Shown: positions 21,373 to 32,246 of the stretch, piece after piece
How the letters are laid out: each line of letters starts with the position of its first letter
How positions within the stretch are numbered: position 1 is the first letter of the stretch
From: Pseudevernia furfuracea
Lineage: Eukaryota; Ascomycota; Lecanoromycetes; Lecanorales; Parmeliaceae
Direction: 5' to 3'
Length of the DNA: 64,000 bases
NCBI GenBank assembly: GCA_022315425.1
Contig: JAIUPT010000038.1
Location: 868,001-932,000 of the forward strand
Translations under genes and position numbers: made by a program
Notes under the pieces: generated by a model
Database searches by the model: none
Told to the model about the DNA's origin: nothing
Seen by the model: the letters and a program-made list of their open reading frames with translations, nothing else

Positions 21373-21915
21373 AGTGAAGTCTTCCTTCGTCACTTCAAGA
21401 GCTTCAAGATATGAGTTGAAGATGTGAAGGAGGCTATGGGTCGAAAGCCTGGATAAAAGGTACAAGTGCAAGCTCTAAGTCGAGTGTATGAACCCAGGGA
21501 AGGAAAAGGCAAGTTGGAACAGTATTTGGTGGAGACGTTTCGAAGGCATGAGTATGATTTATATCGATGCATGATCAGGCAACACTACGAGCGGTACGTA
21601 TCATGCAACAAAGGCGGCCAGCCCCACTAACTGACGTCGAATGAGATCGTCGGGAAGGGCGTGATGACCGCCTCATGATCAAGTGATCGATGGGATAAGG
21701 GTAAGCAAAGAAGCTATTACGTAGCTAGGGGCAAATCAACTAGCCATTGTATTTCTAATTCTAGAGAATAGACCAGTCATATATCGAGCTCCCACACCCG
21801 CCCGATACACTGAGACCTGCACCGATCAACCAGCCTTCCGAATACTTCATCCACAATGAGCGCCCTGTTGCTCCCTGCTCGGCCCTGGTACATTTCAGAA
21901 GCTTAATCTCTACCG
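21373..21915. other. Intergenic spacer within the GNAT array
   Basis: No gene recognised; holds the upstream region of array member 1 and the 3' region of member 2. Confidence 0.5.
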
Positions 21916-22930
21916 CTAAAATCTTGGTCTCCTTCGCCTACCACCTCTATTCTCTGGTGAGATGGACCTCGCACGTCTCTCTGTGGGAGTACTGTACACC
22001 ATCTGCACCCACTCTTGCGTTCCCCAATTCCTGCCTCTAGTAGGTGCATAAATGTTCAAGTTCAATGTGAACGCTGTCACTTCTCTGAAGCCGACCTGAC
22101 GGAAGAAGTGTATTTGGGCTACGGGTATCTGTGTCCATATCTGCCAACGGTGTCTCTGTGCATGATCCACAGCACATCTCAACAATTCAAGAGCCATTTC
22201 CAAAGTCGAATCGCTGTGACAATCTGGCCAGAGTACCAGAGCATTGACGACCAGATGTGGATCAACGGTATACTCAATTTGGCCCTCTTTCGATCGTGTC
22301 TCAAGTTCATAAGCTAGCATAGCACGAGGATCACTGACGCTCAGCTGTCGTGGATCCTCACCCCTGGCTCGTGCTTCATCACCGAGCAATTTCAAAGATG
22401 CATAGACAGAAAGATCATTGGCTGCATAAGAATTCAGCGATGCGTTGGGAGTTACGACTCCTACTGATATCCATCCGTAGCTACGCAAATCTCGGAATCA
22501 GCGTTATTTAACCAAGGCACGCCACCTGTGTCCATGGAAACGGTCTCAGGAGTAAGAGCAGGTGCTCGCTCGAGGAACATGTCTTGCGACTCAAGATTGG
22601 TACGAAACAGAGAAGAGTAACTCCGAAATGTGCGTACCTCATATCCTCGTCGGAACCCTCGGCCTCAAAGCTCTCAAAGCCCGGGTCAGGGACCAGACCT
22701 TTCGTAGTGTCGTAGGCGATCATCAAGATGTTGTGATCGGAGTGCAAATGGGTCTTTAGGATGTCTTCGACCGCCGGGCAGGCATCGAATCCCGCGTACA
22801 TGACTTGCGCGAGGTTGGGGTTCTCGGACCGGAAGGCTTCCCCAAAGATGGAGACTATGCCGTCGATCTCTGATATTTTTGTGGCTCGCTCGATTTCGAT
22901 CTCCAGACGTCGAAATGGTCGGGGAGGCAT
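21916..22930 (-). CDS. GNAT-like protein, array member 2 (acetyl-CoA loop degenerate)
   Basis: Two exons, 22930-22638 and 22480-21916; 285 residues. The 157-nt intron (GTACGC donor) is placed so that SDEDM joins SYGWISVGVV, matching member 1. Close paralogue of member 1 throughout: ..LAQVMYAGFDACPAVEDIL.., ..LVVNALVLWPDCHSDSTLEM.., IWTQIPVAQIHFFRQVGFREV, NWGTQEWVQMVYSTPTER and an arginine-rich end (..GGRRRRPRF). As in member 1, the acetyl-CoA-binding loop is replaced, here by WPDCHSDSTLEM, without the R-x-x-G-x-G pattern. Two paralogues share the same loss, so it predates their duplication or is selected. Confidence 0.82.
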
Positions 22931-23423
22931 AATGGCAAATTTTTACTAGTAAGCTCAAAGGTCGACGAATCTGCTGCTCTGAAGATGACAGTGTAAGGTG
23001 TGGGTGGAGGATAAAATAATAAGTCGTCTACAAGTCGGTTCTGATTCTAAAATGGGTGGAGTGTTATTCCAGAGAAAGTGTTATTCCAGAGAAAATGTTG
23101 TGCTGGAGGACGTGGGCAAATCTAACAAAAGAGCAGGGCCAGGCAATTTATTGGTTTCCGGAAGAGACATGATGACATGGAGGCAGCCTCGGTCAAGAAA
23201 GTAACGAGGAGAAAGGACGAATAGGAAGAAGGTAAGGAAAGAAGGTTCTATGTGGCGAATCAGTCAGGCAGTGAATTTCTAATTCTAGGATGCAGGGAGG
23301 ACCAATCATTCATCATCTTCATTCGCTCCCGAAACAGCCTGAAACATGGAATGAATTTTCTGCACATCCACTACACAGGGTCTTCCCAGTGCTCCCTAAT
23401 TGGCTATCGACTGTTTGAGAAGC
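22931..23423. other. Intergenic spacer within the GNAT array
   Basis: No gene recognised. A short direct repeat (gtgttattccagagaaa, two copies around 23058-23095) is present. Confidence 0.5.
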
Positions 23424-24374
23424 CTAGTACCGTCGCCCGCGTTCCCAATTTCCCCTTCGCAAAACCCACTGCGTCCACTTCTGATAGCCCCAGTTTCTCC
23501 TCCTCCGATGTTCTTCGCTTGTGTATCTAGTGAGATTCAACTCGAAAGATCCGACTTCGGCGAAGCCGATTTCCTGGAAGAGTGCTTCAAGGTTGCCCAA
23601 GGAGTTCTGAGGGAACTGCGCCCAAAGGGGTAGGTCCATTCTCTGCGCGTGGTCCCTGGTCTCATCCATCAACTTGTACGCGATTTCTGGTATCTCGCTT
23701 TCAGACACATCCGGATGGATGGCGAAGGTGTTGATGACTAGGCGATGTCCATCAATACTCCTGTTTTGACCATCGCGATTTTGTATCCTCAGTTGAGTGA
23801 TCAGACCAGCCCGCCTCATCTGGTCCATGTGCAGTGGCACCGCGCCTCTGGCCCGTGTTTCCTTGCGCAGCCGCTGGCGACCTGCCCAGACGGTGGAGTC
23901 GCAGTCTGAATGGATTCGGAGTCAGCATTTCTCTTTTAGGATGGGATAGTTCTAGAGTCAAAAGACGTGTCTCAGGAGGCGAAAAAAATCTCCGGCACCC
24001 CAAACATGATGAAAAGGGGAAACTCTAGTCGGGAAATATGACTCACACATGAAATAATCCTCTTCGTCTGGGACCATAAGGCTGACGGATGTCCATCCGA
24101 TTATTGTGTCTGTTGTCTCGTCCTCAGCGAGTATGACATGAGTATAGTCGTGGGCCAGGTAGCTCCGTAGCATCTCAACGACCTCAGGCCAGATTTCGTC
24201 ACGAGAGTACAGGAGCTGAGCAGTGTCGTCATCTTTGAACGATTTGATGAAGATGTTTGCCATGGCGCCAACGTCGTCCGTTTTGGCATCACGGGTGCAG
24301 ATGTAAAGTTCAACCAACTCAGTAAAGTCGAGTCCATCCAGTGAGACTGACTCGTAGTCTGTTGGTCCGGACAT
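23424..24374 (-). CDS. GNAT-like protein, array member 3 (acetyl-CoA loop degenerate)
   Basis: Two exons, 24374-24047 and 23905-23424; 269 residues. The 141-nt intron starts GTGAGT at 24046. The joined frame reads ..EEDYFMYCDSTVWAGRQRL... N-terminal half: ..DDVGAMANIFIKSFKDDDTA.., ..LLYSRDEIWPEVVEMLRSYL.. and ..DTIIGWTSVSLMVPDEED... C-terminal half: RLVINTFAIHPDVSESEIPE, LWAQFPQNSLGNLEALFQEI, GFAEVGSFELNLTRY and NWGYQKWTQWVL. Motif A is again missing the glycine-rich loop (HPDVSESEIPEI). The rest of the fold, including the beta-strand before and the IGF region after, is kept. The N-terminus resembles array member 5 (DEIWP) more than members 1 and 2. Confidence 0.8.
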
Positions 24375-24785
24375 GGTAAAGGATTGGTAAGTAGCTGTGT
24401 ACTTCTTTTGGTGTAAGTTGACGATGGCGTGAATTCTTGTTCGCTGTTTTTGAATTTAGATTCTGGAGTAGTGAAAGAAATAAAGAAGATGGAACAATTC
24501 TACCAGGAGTGCGAGTTATAAATGGGAGCAGCATCGACCTTAACTCTTAAGCAGTCACGCATGATGGCAAGGCTGCAGCTCCACGGAGCTGGCACCCAGT
24601 AAATGGCCTCCTCGAGATAAGGCATAAGTTCGCCCTCATGCTCAGAGCTGATTGAAGGCAGGATATGGAAATAAGGTCTCAGTTGGGGCGAAGAGTGGTC
24701 AGTCTGGCAACGATGAGTTTCACCCCTCAGTATGAACCAATCGAACATCGGCGACATACTCTCAGCCGAAAGTGTTATCCGTCAG
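24375..24785. other. Intergenic spacer within the GNAT array
   Basis: Promoter side of array member 3; no gene recognised. Confidence 0.5.
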
Positions 24786-25152
24786 CTATTGGCCATTCTC
24801 AGAGCCCCCCCTCCGTCCTCTACCACCTTGAATGCCCCGTAGATCTTGCCGCATGCTCCTCGCTCTAGGATTCTGATACACCATGTGCACATACTCCTTT
24901 CTCCTTAGACTGGCATTACGAGGCGCAAATCCACATCTGCAACCTGAAACCCCCGACTCTGACGAAATCCGCGAGTTTCCAAAGGGTCAACATGATTTCC
25001 AGGAAACTGCACCTAGCTGATCTATGTCGGGCACAAGACCAAGCTGCCGCATGTGATGAGGGAACGTACCCAATGACTACACATCGAAGTGACTGGCAGC
25101 GTACAGGCACATTGAGAGCCGGCATGACCTGCAGCCTTATGGCCAGAGGCAA
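24786..25152 (-). pseudogene. GNAT remnant, array member 4 (frameshifted C-terminal half)
   Basis: Pieces of the paralogue C-terminus follow one another in shifting frames on the minus strand. CVVIGYVPSSHA stands where the others have LVINALV..; QFPGNHVDPLETRGFRQ matches QFPQNSLGNLEALFQEIGF of member 3; then, after a shift, VGGFRLQ; after another shift, FAPRNASLRRKEYVHMVYQN and a basic GGRGRRGG tail matching APRG..WVQM..GGRRRR of members 1 and 2. No intron fits these short jumps, so this is a decayed copy. The N-terminal half was not found. Confidence 0.7.
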
Positions 25153-26140
25153 ATTGTTAGGAAGATACGGAATGGAAGTTTTACATGATGAGCTCAGACC
25201 AATTGCATCTCAGTCCCCATGGGATTCCCCCCTCACCCGCGTGACCTCGACGCATTGCGCCTCGGAGCCCTCAACGCCATCTGCGTTCCCGACTAAATGC
25301 CTCACTCCCTACTCTCCCAAACCTCACCTTTCTTAGCCTCTCGCTTACAGAGTTTAGAGTGTGCGCTTGTGTAAGAGGCTCACTGCAAGAGTCGAAAGTG
25401 GTGGCGTGAGGTTTTGTTACCTGAGCGAGACATTCGCGTGCTTGAGCGATGAATGGTTCCATGCCTTGTAAGCGTGAGGGCGTAAAATACACGCTGAACG
25501 GAGTATTAAGAAGCAGAGCGGAGTGATGGGTTTGGCCACATGAAACGGCATCCGTATGCAGGTCGACGTATGACTTCGCTGGAAGGAAGAGATCTGACAG
25601 CCCCTCACGGGCACAGACGAATGGGAGATAGAAATCACGAGCTCATAACGGAGCGGGGTTGGGCCTTGCTGCGGTTGGGTGGAATAACTGTAGTCATGTG
25701 AGCAGTTCGAGATGTAAGTTGTAGAGTATTGTTGCATTATGACTGGCTTAAGAAATTGGATGTTAAATAATATTCTTACGTGAGGATGAACTTGATCAGG
25801 TCATGCTGCTAAGGATGCTAGTCGCTGGAGCCCCTCTCAAATCGCTATTCTGGAAGATACATGAGTGTAGTCATCCGCCACCCATAAACCTCCTTTGACC
25901 CTCGAATTTGCTTCCAAACCCAACCAGCCCTGTCCGCCGATTCGCAACTGCTCTCGGCGTACGGGTTTCATTAGAAGACGGTGACGTGTGGCTGTATCCT
26001 GAGAAGCCATTCTGAAGAACGTCTAGCTCGTGTATGACTCTACTATAGACATAGGGATGGGTAGAGGACGCTAGAGACAGGCCATAGCCGTTCGGACTAA
26101 TTCCCTCGAGGGTGTTCTGTAAGCCTTTGAAGTTGCCGCA
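25153..26140. other. Intergenic, possibly further GNAT debris
   Basis: No intact gene. A short minus-strand piece around 25300-25350 (ERLRKVRFGRVGSEAF) faintly resembles the FxxxGFxEVGxF end of the GNAT paralogues, too short to call. Confidence 0.35.
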
Positions 26141-26950
26141 TTAGGTTCCTCTTGGATTGTCCGTCTCTTCACCACTACTCCCGGCACCACCCTTTGAATC
26201 GTGCATCTGTTCACGGTTTCTTTTGGCCGCAGCGATGTCAGCTCTCGTCTTTTCCCGCAGCGACTCTTCTCTGGTACCCAGCTTCATCTGCCTCCATGTC
26301 TGTATGCCGAGTTGTCCACCCATAGCCACTTCTTCCGGAGGCTTGTAATCATTGAGGTCCAGACCGAAGGCACCGACCTCGTGAAATCCATTGCGCCAGA
26401 ATAACCCTTCATATACAGATGGCGTCTGGGCCCAGACAGCCCAATCAGGACTCCGAGCGCGGTCCACGGCAAACCTCAACAGCTTCCCCGCAACGCCCAA
26501 GCGCCTGTAGTCCGGGTCCGTAACAATGGTGTTGATGACGAGTCTTTGCCTGAGCAGGTGCCGACTTTGACCGTCACGAGATCGGTCTTGCAGCTGAGCG
26601 GCGAGACGACAGCGATAGTCGCTCATGTTACCGCCCAGCAGTCTTTGAGCCGCCCAGCCGGTCACCTCGTTGAATGCGAATTGCGGCACGGGGCCCGCTG
26701 GAGGTATGATCCCAAAAGACATCCACCCGATGATGAGTCCTGCATTCCGAGTCACGGCGAGTCGGAACTCAATCTTGTCGTCGTCCATGTAGTCGTGCAG
26801 GATCTCTTGGATCACGGGCCAAATCTCATCTTTGGTATACATGAGTTTGACCGACCCATCAAGGTCAAAGGAGTTCAGGAAGACGTGGGCCATTGCGCCA
26901 ACATGGCAGTGCTGGGCTCGAAGTATGTTGATGTCTGGGGTGTTCTGCAT
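26141..26950 (-). CDS. GNAT-family N-acetyltransferase, array member 5
   Basis: Single exon, 269 residues. Unlike members 1-3 it keeps the acetyl-CoA loop: VINTIVTDPDYRRLGVAGKL (R-R-x-G-x-A), at about residues 145-160. Also seen are ..HVGAMAHVFLNSFDLDGSV.. and MYTKDEIWPVIQEILHDYM in the N-terminal half, GLIIGWMSFGIIPPAGPVP, WAQTPSVYEGLFWRNGFHEV and IQTWRQMKLGTREE. The C-terminus is a charged helix (..EKTRADIAAAKRNREQ..) followed by a glycine/serine-rich end. Likely a working acetyltransferase; substrate unknown. It is the closest match to array member 3 in the N-terminal half. Confidence 0.85.
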   Translation of the reverse strand: MQNTPDINILRAQHCHVGAMAHVFLNSFDLDGSVKLMYTKDEIWPVIQEILHDYMDDDKIEFRLAVTRNAGLIIGWMSFGIIPPAGPVPQFAFNEVTGWAAQRLLGGNMSDYRCRLAAQLQDRSRDGQSRHLLRQRLVINTIVTDPDYRRLGVAGKLLRFAVDRARSPDWAVWAQTPSVYEGLFWRNGFHEVGAFGLDLNDYKPPEEVAMGGQLGIQTWRQMKLGTREESLREKTRADIAAAKRNREQMHDSKGGAGSSGEETDNPRGT

Positions 26951-27989
26951 GATAGCAGCTGCCTGGGTAGAGTGAAGAGGGGGTTTTCTTTGGATCGCAA
27001 GTGATTGGGTGGAGGCAAGGTTCTTCTGGAAGATGATGATGATAGCTAGCGGTTGGTGTTTACTAAGTGTTGTGGATATTTCCGAATGTCAAAAGGATGA
27101 AGAAGAACTTGCAAGCAATGTTTTTGATTTAGAGAAGACCGGGAGGCAGGAGACGAAACTAAGGACAATACAGACCAGGAAGAGGTGAATGTTATAGAGC
27201 GGTGAAGATTGTAGAGCAACGCATGGTCATGATCAGATGCATGCGTGAGCCGTAGACAGCAAATCAGGTCTTCGGTCGTGGCCACAGAGCCAGAGCTTCC
27301 AATCTCAAGAGCTCATAAGACAAAGGCCATTTCGGACACCAGTCATCATGAAGGACGTGTCCTAAGATAAACCAATCCTAAAATATGATTCGATGTCAGT
27401 GCTTTCCCTTCCGACATTCCGACCCCTCACGGCTGTTGTCTGTGTAGGGACCTAGCCCCAGACCTGGCTCACGGAAGTTGATCATCTCCTGGGAAGTGGA
27501 CCCGCATAATCTGGTAAAGCCTAAGAGAATTTCCATGTTGTACTAATGCTCTAGTAGTATACAGCGGTTGGGAAGCGCTGAAAAAATGCTAGCCACCTCG
27601 CGATGGCTCGCCGAATCAACCCGGGACCAAAACGGCTCCACCTCCAGCACATTGTGGGGTCATCTCACCCTATTTTGGGCTTGTTCACACCAAGAAATTC
27701 TATGTTTCTTCTGTCCTGCTTCCTGTCCTACTTGGTACCGTTGGCTCATTGACTTTGAACGAGCTCCCCGAAAGTGCACTTAGCGCTTCCCCTCATGTTC
27801 ACATCTCAATCTTTCAATTAGAAGATCCTTAGCTTTGAGGCTGCAGTGATAAGAGTGCTCTGTGGATTTGAAGGTGAAAATCGTGATTTCGTAAGTTCGT
27901 TCCCAAAGACAGAAATACAGTGTGATCATGATGCGCCAGCCAGACAAAATGTGCGCTATCTAGGCGGCACACTGGGTTTGATCCTCGTT
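26951..27989. other. Intergenic, no gene seen
   Basis: Upstream region of array member 5 and 3' region of the zinc-finger/GNAT gene. Short ORFs only. Confidence 0.5.
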
Positions 27990-30826
27990 TCATGTTAGAC
28001 TGATACTTTCAGTCCTCTTAACCGCCGCTGTGGTGTTTTTTGGCACGGGGCGCTGAGGCCAGCGCAGCATGTAATTCCATTTGTACGGACCAAATGTGAC
28101 TGCTGTCTCCCTATCGCGCTTCCGAAGTCTCGAGGCATATGAATTTAGATCTAAGTTCAGCTCACCAGCACACGTGAAGCCTGCTCGCCGAAAAAGCCCT
28201 GCCTTGAGCAACCCCTGCGCAACTGCAGGGTCTTCCGGTGCCTGAACCCAAATCGGTCTCTTTTTGACGTCCGCGATCTCTGTGATGGATCTCAGTAGCG
28301 CGGAAGCGACTCCACATCCTTGGTGTGAAGGATCAACGACGAGGGCGTTGATAACCAAACGACGAATGGGGACAAGGTAAATCTGGGCCTCGGTGGCTCG
28401 AGCCTGGATCGTTGACGCGAGACCTTGGCCGGCCTTTTTCTGGTTCGAGCGCTCAACTTCCTCCTCAGCGCTGTCCTTCGTTGCTGTGAATCTTGACAGT
28501 TGCGAAGGTAGGAGGTGGGCAGCTGTCGTCCAGTCCAGGTACACTGATGGGTCCACGGGCCCCTCTTGAAATGTATCAACCTCGTGACATGCGACCCATC
28601 CAACAACATTGTTAGTATACTTCCTGACGGCAGCACGGACCAAAAGGGTTTGTCCGTTGTAGCGGTCTTCGAGCATAGTGAATATAGCAGCCCATAGCTC
28701 ATCCCCGTTACTAGATATGATCCGAGCAGATGGGTCGCGATCGAAGACTGTTGCAAAAATTGTCGACATTGGACCATAGTGCCTTCTTCCTGGCGAAAAC
28801 ACTCTGAAGGATACTTCGTTGTGCAAGATACCCTGTTTCGTTGAGGTCGGCGACGGAAGGGAGGACGGCGCATCGTAACACCACTGGAAATCGTTATATT
28901 TAGATTTAGATTTATTACCCTTCACTTCGGAAGGCGTAGAAGTAGACTGTTCTGGTTCGACTTCTTTTGCAGCCTGTCGTTCAGGCTCATGCTGAGGCTC
29001 TTGTTCGGGCTCTTGCTCTCGGGCAACGACAGGCTCATGCTCAGGCTCTTGTTCGTGCTCTTGCTCGGGCTCTTGCTCGGGCTCTTGCTCGGGATCTACA
29101 AGATCCCACCTAAAAGTGCTCATGTTCGATTCAAGGTTGACAGATCTGAACCTTTGCCGTAGTATATCCAGATGAGCATTCAGAGGATCCATACTGGGAT
29201 GGCTGCCCATTGCAAGCAGGACATCTCTAGCAATTGTCTCCATGTTGTATTTCGACCGCCTGAGGGCGTCTCGACGCTTGCGCATAGGCCATACGATATC
29301 CTGCTGAAGCAAAGCGTCCCGTCCAGGTGGCTTGATTACCGGTTTTACACTCCCCTTATTCTCTTCGACAACGGGAGACAAAGACTTACGCATAGCGTGA
29401 CCAGGTGAGGCATTCTTGACATTTGCGCGACACTTTTTCTCGCTCTGACGTACGTCTGCTGCTTGCGGTAAACAACCATCTTCCCGACCTTGATGTTCGT
29501 TGCGAGCATAGAATCTGACGGTCCCATGAAGACTCGGGTGATCAGTCCACTTCAAGCTGCCGGGATTGCCATTTTTTGTGATGCACCCAACGAAATGTTT
29601 CTTGACACCGCGCGGTCGTGTAAACCGTGTATCGCATCTTGGACAGCGATATGGGCCGCCGCTCTGTTTGAATTTCTCTTCGGGTGAGGCTTTCTCCCTC
29701 GAATAGACACCGCAGACCCTAGTGTAGACTGGAGTGCCATTTTCACCAGACCGTCTCTTGGTATAAGGTCTATGATCGCTGTTTTCGGCAAATCTTGACT
29801 TAGAAGTGGGCTGCGGTGCAGGAGCTAGTGGGCGGCGGGCACTGAGCGTGGGAATATGGGGTACAACTATTGGTGTAAGTTTGGAGCCATGGCTGAAGAC
29901 CAATTTATAATTGCCGCTGGCCTCGGAAGTGGAGCTAGTACTGAAGCTGGATTTAGAGGGGCGAGCATCGTGATGTGAATTCCTTCTCTCCATACGATTG
30001 GTAGGCGGTTTGGCACCATTTTTCGAATCAGGGCAATCTTCGTGAGCTTCCGTTGGATCTAAAGTCGACGTCCCGCTCAGGTTCTTTGTCATAGGTAGGC
30101 GTATCAGCAGACGTTTTCGTGGGTTGTTCTCCAACGACTCAGGCCTTTGTCTCTTAGGTTGGCTCAATCGTAGTCGAATGGGACGGACCTCCTCTGCCGA
30201 TGTAATGGTCTTCTCATGTTCTTGGCTATGATGGCAGTGGGTTTGGAAAGGCTTGCTGAAGGTATGGTTGCAAGACTCGTAGCCGCACGTCTGGACTTTA
30301 TTCCTTGTATGACCATTCTCATGATGGATCAATCCCTCACGATCACAAAACTTTTTGTTGCAACCCTCGTAGGTGCAAGCAAAAGGGCGTTCTTTTGTAT
30401 GCAGGTGCAGATGGGCCTCCAAAGTTTCCCTTCGAGCGAATGTCCTGTTGCAAGAATCGTACATGCAAGCCAAGGGGCGCTGTTTGTGTACGCGGTGATG
30501 CTCAATCAACTTTCCACGATCGTGGAAAGCCTGGCCGCACGAGTCGTACTTGCAGGCGAAAGGCCGGTCGTTTGCATGAGTGCGGCGATGCCGATCCAAG
30601 GCCCCACTGTCATGGAAAGCCTCGCCACAAGACCAGTATTCGCAAGTATAAGGACGCTGATCCGTGTGCCTGCGGTAGTGGGCCTCGAAGGTTGATTTAC
30701 TCTTAAAGCTCTGCCGTTAAATGGGACCAGAAATCAGCGTATTGTCATTCGAATAGCTTTGTTACGTACCTTAATACATCCATCCCACGTGCACTGGTAC
30801 GACCAAAGCTTCTGAGGACTCGACAT
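27990..30826 (-). CDS. C2H2 zinc-finger protein with C-terminal GNAT domain, array member 6
   Basis: Two exons, 30826-30770 and 30710-27990; 925 residues. Exon 1 (19 codons, MSSPQKLWSYQCTWDGCIK) completes the first zinc finger, split by the intron. Six tandem TFIIIA-type fingers (C-x4-C-x12-H-x3/4-H) follow within about residues 11-190, for example FACKYDSCGQAF..H..H. A further C-x2-C..H..C finger is at about 370 (YRCPRCDTRFTR). The middle is basic and disordered (KRQRP, PRKRLL, ..PMRKRRDALRR..), then an (EQEP)n tract at about 555-597. The GNAT domain fills about 650-915: VFDRDPSARI, VGWVACHEVD, VINALVVDPSHQGCGVASAL with an intact G-x-G/A loop, IWVQAPEDPAVAQG and LFRRAGF. One open frame of 907 codons joins the two parts, so the fusion is not a splicing artefact of my reading. 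It suggests a DNA- or RNA-bound acetyltransferase in the nucleus. Confidence 0.85.
28975..29100 (-). repeat. Coding (EQEP)n repeat in the zinc-finger/GNAT gene
   Basis: Imperfect 12-bp and 18-bp units (plus strand: gctcttgctcgg) encoding EQEP/EHEP tetrapeptides between the zinc-finger and GNAT parts; a likely flexible linker and length-variable site. Confidence 0.85.
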
Positions 30827-31481
30827 GACAGCTCTAGTCTAGCACATCACTGGTCTCTACCACAGTCGATTTGGTTTGCCTGGACGTTGTCATATGACGG
30901 GAGCACCGTGTGAATGTTTAGATGTGGCTGTACAGAGGTCAGGCAAGTATGACTGTGTGGATTAGCCAAACTACACAGCGAGGGAGGGTGTTGGTGAAAT
31001 GGCTATCCGTGTCTCAAAAGCGTCCTATGTCGAGTCAGTATAACAGAAAAGAATATAGATATGGTAAGGAAAAACGAGCAAGAGTAGAGAGAGATGTCTA
31101 AACTCAGGTGAGCAAAAGTTTAGGAGGCTGCAAGTTGTGAACGTTCAGCGAGGTTGTAGGGTTTCGTAGGTAGTACGAACTATTAGAATGACGTTTCTAG
31201 CGAACTTACATCGAAGAGGATGGAAATCCAAAATCTGACAAGCAAGACACCCCGATTGTTTGTATCAATGGACAATATAAGACCGCTAATTAGAATAGTT
31301 GAAATCAAATGGCAACGACCACTGCACCAGATTCCTCCACCAGACACTTTCCGCCCTCATCGGCGCCCTACTTATAAGTTGTACCCTCCTCTAACAATCC
31401 TGTAGCTGCAGAACTCATTCTTAATGACCTATAACCTATAGCCTGTATCTTTTCTGTTTCGAAGTGAACGAAACGTAAACA
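30827..31481. other. Intergenic, no gene seen
   Basis: Promoter side of the zinc-finger/GNAT gene; no recognisable gene. Confidence 0.5.
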
Positions 31482-32246
31482 TCAGTCTTCAGGCAATTTT
31501 CTTTCGGGCGTCGACCATTCCTTTCCAGCGTTTTTACGTGCCGACCTGCGCCTCGGTCTGCGAACCATGAATCTCAGCACGTAACTTCCTGAGAGGGGAT
31601 AAGTTTCCATGTCCAATGTCAATCGTGCTATCTCGCGGAAGCCGGCTCGTTGGAAGACTCCAATTGCGGATGGTGGAATCTGGGTAAAAATGGAAAGTTC
31701 CTCTGTATCGGCGAATTCCGTTACCATGCTGATGAGCTCGGACGCCACACCGCAGCCTTTATTATGAGGGTCTGTGACCACGGTATTGATCACCAAGTAT
31801 CTGCTGCAGCCCATTGCAGTTACCTGTACCAACTCGGACTTGTCCGAAATGACATTTCGCAATTCCCTGCGCCGTTCTCGCTGAATAGCGTCCTCCTCGC
31901 GCTCTCCTGATGTTCTGGTCAGTATGGTCTGGACTTCATCCACCTCCATTGCAGTTGCCACATTCCATTCAAGATGACCTAGTCCATCCCCGTCTAGTAC
32001 CCCGGGGTACCCTACAAAACCACTGCACAACCAACCCATGACGCGGTCCTGCTTTTCGTTCATGGCGACCTTCATCGCGTAGGCTGGACTGGCGCAACGC
32101 CTCTCAAGCATCCTGGTAATCGCTGTCCAGCGATCAGCGCCATTGTACATCAACCTCACACATTCGTCGTGATGGAAGGCGAGGTGATGAATTCTAGCCA
32201 TCGGAATAAGATTATTGATTCTTGCGGGTAGAATGCTAACGGACAT
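31482..32246 (-). CDS. GNAT-family N-acetyltransferase, array member 7
   Basis: Single exon, 254 residues from the ATG at 32246; the frame is open to 32468, but the first 74 codons resemble nothing in the paralogues. Intact acetyl-CoA loop: VINTVVTDPHNKGCGVASEL. Other paralogue signatures are ..NNLIPMARIHHLAFHHDECV.., LMYNGADRWTAITRMLERRC, VMGWLCSGFVGYPG, IFTQIPPSAIGVFQRAGFRE and a basic tail (RRPRRRSARKN). Motif A and the GCGVAS stretch match array member 6, its immediate neighbour, so the zinc-finger fusion probably arose from a copy of this type. Confidence 0.82.
   Translation of the reverse strand: MSVSILPARINNLIPMARIHHLAFHHDECVRLMYNGADRWTAITRMLERRCASPAYAMKVAMNEKQDRVMGWLCSGFVGYPGVLDGDGLGHLEWNVATAMEVDEVQTILTRTSGEREEDAIQRERRRELRNVISDKSELVQVTAMGCSRYLVINTVVTDPHNKGCGVASELISMVTEFADTEELSIFTQIPPSAIGVFQRAGFREIARLTLDMETYPLSGSYVLRFMVRRPRRRSARKNAGKEWSTPERKLPED

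Noticed and set aside
27990..28870. Long ORF (28292-28873) in another frame under the GNAT part of the zinc-finger gene
   Set aside because: It is a shadow frame without domain or codon support; the in-frame 907-codon exon explains the sequence.
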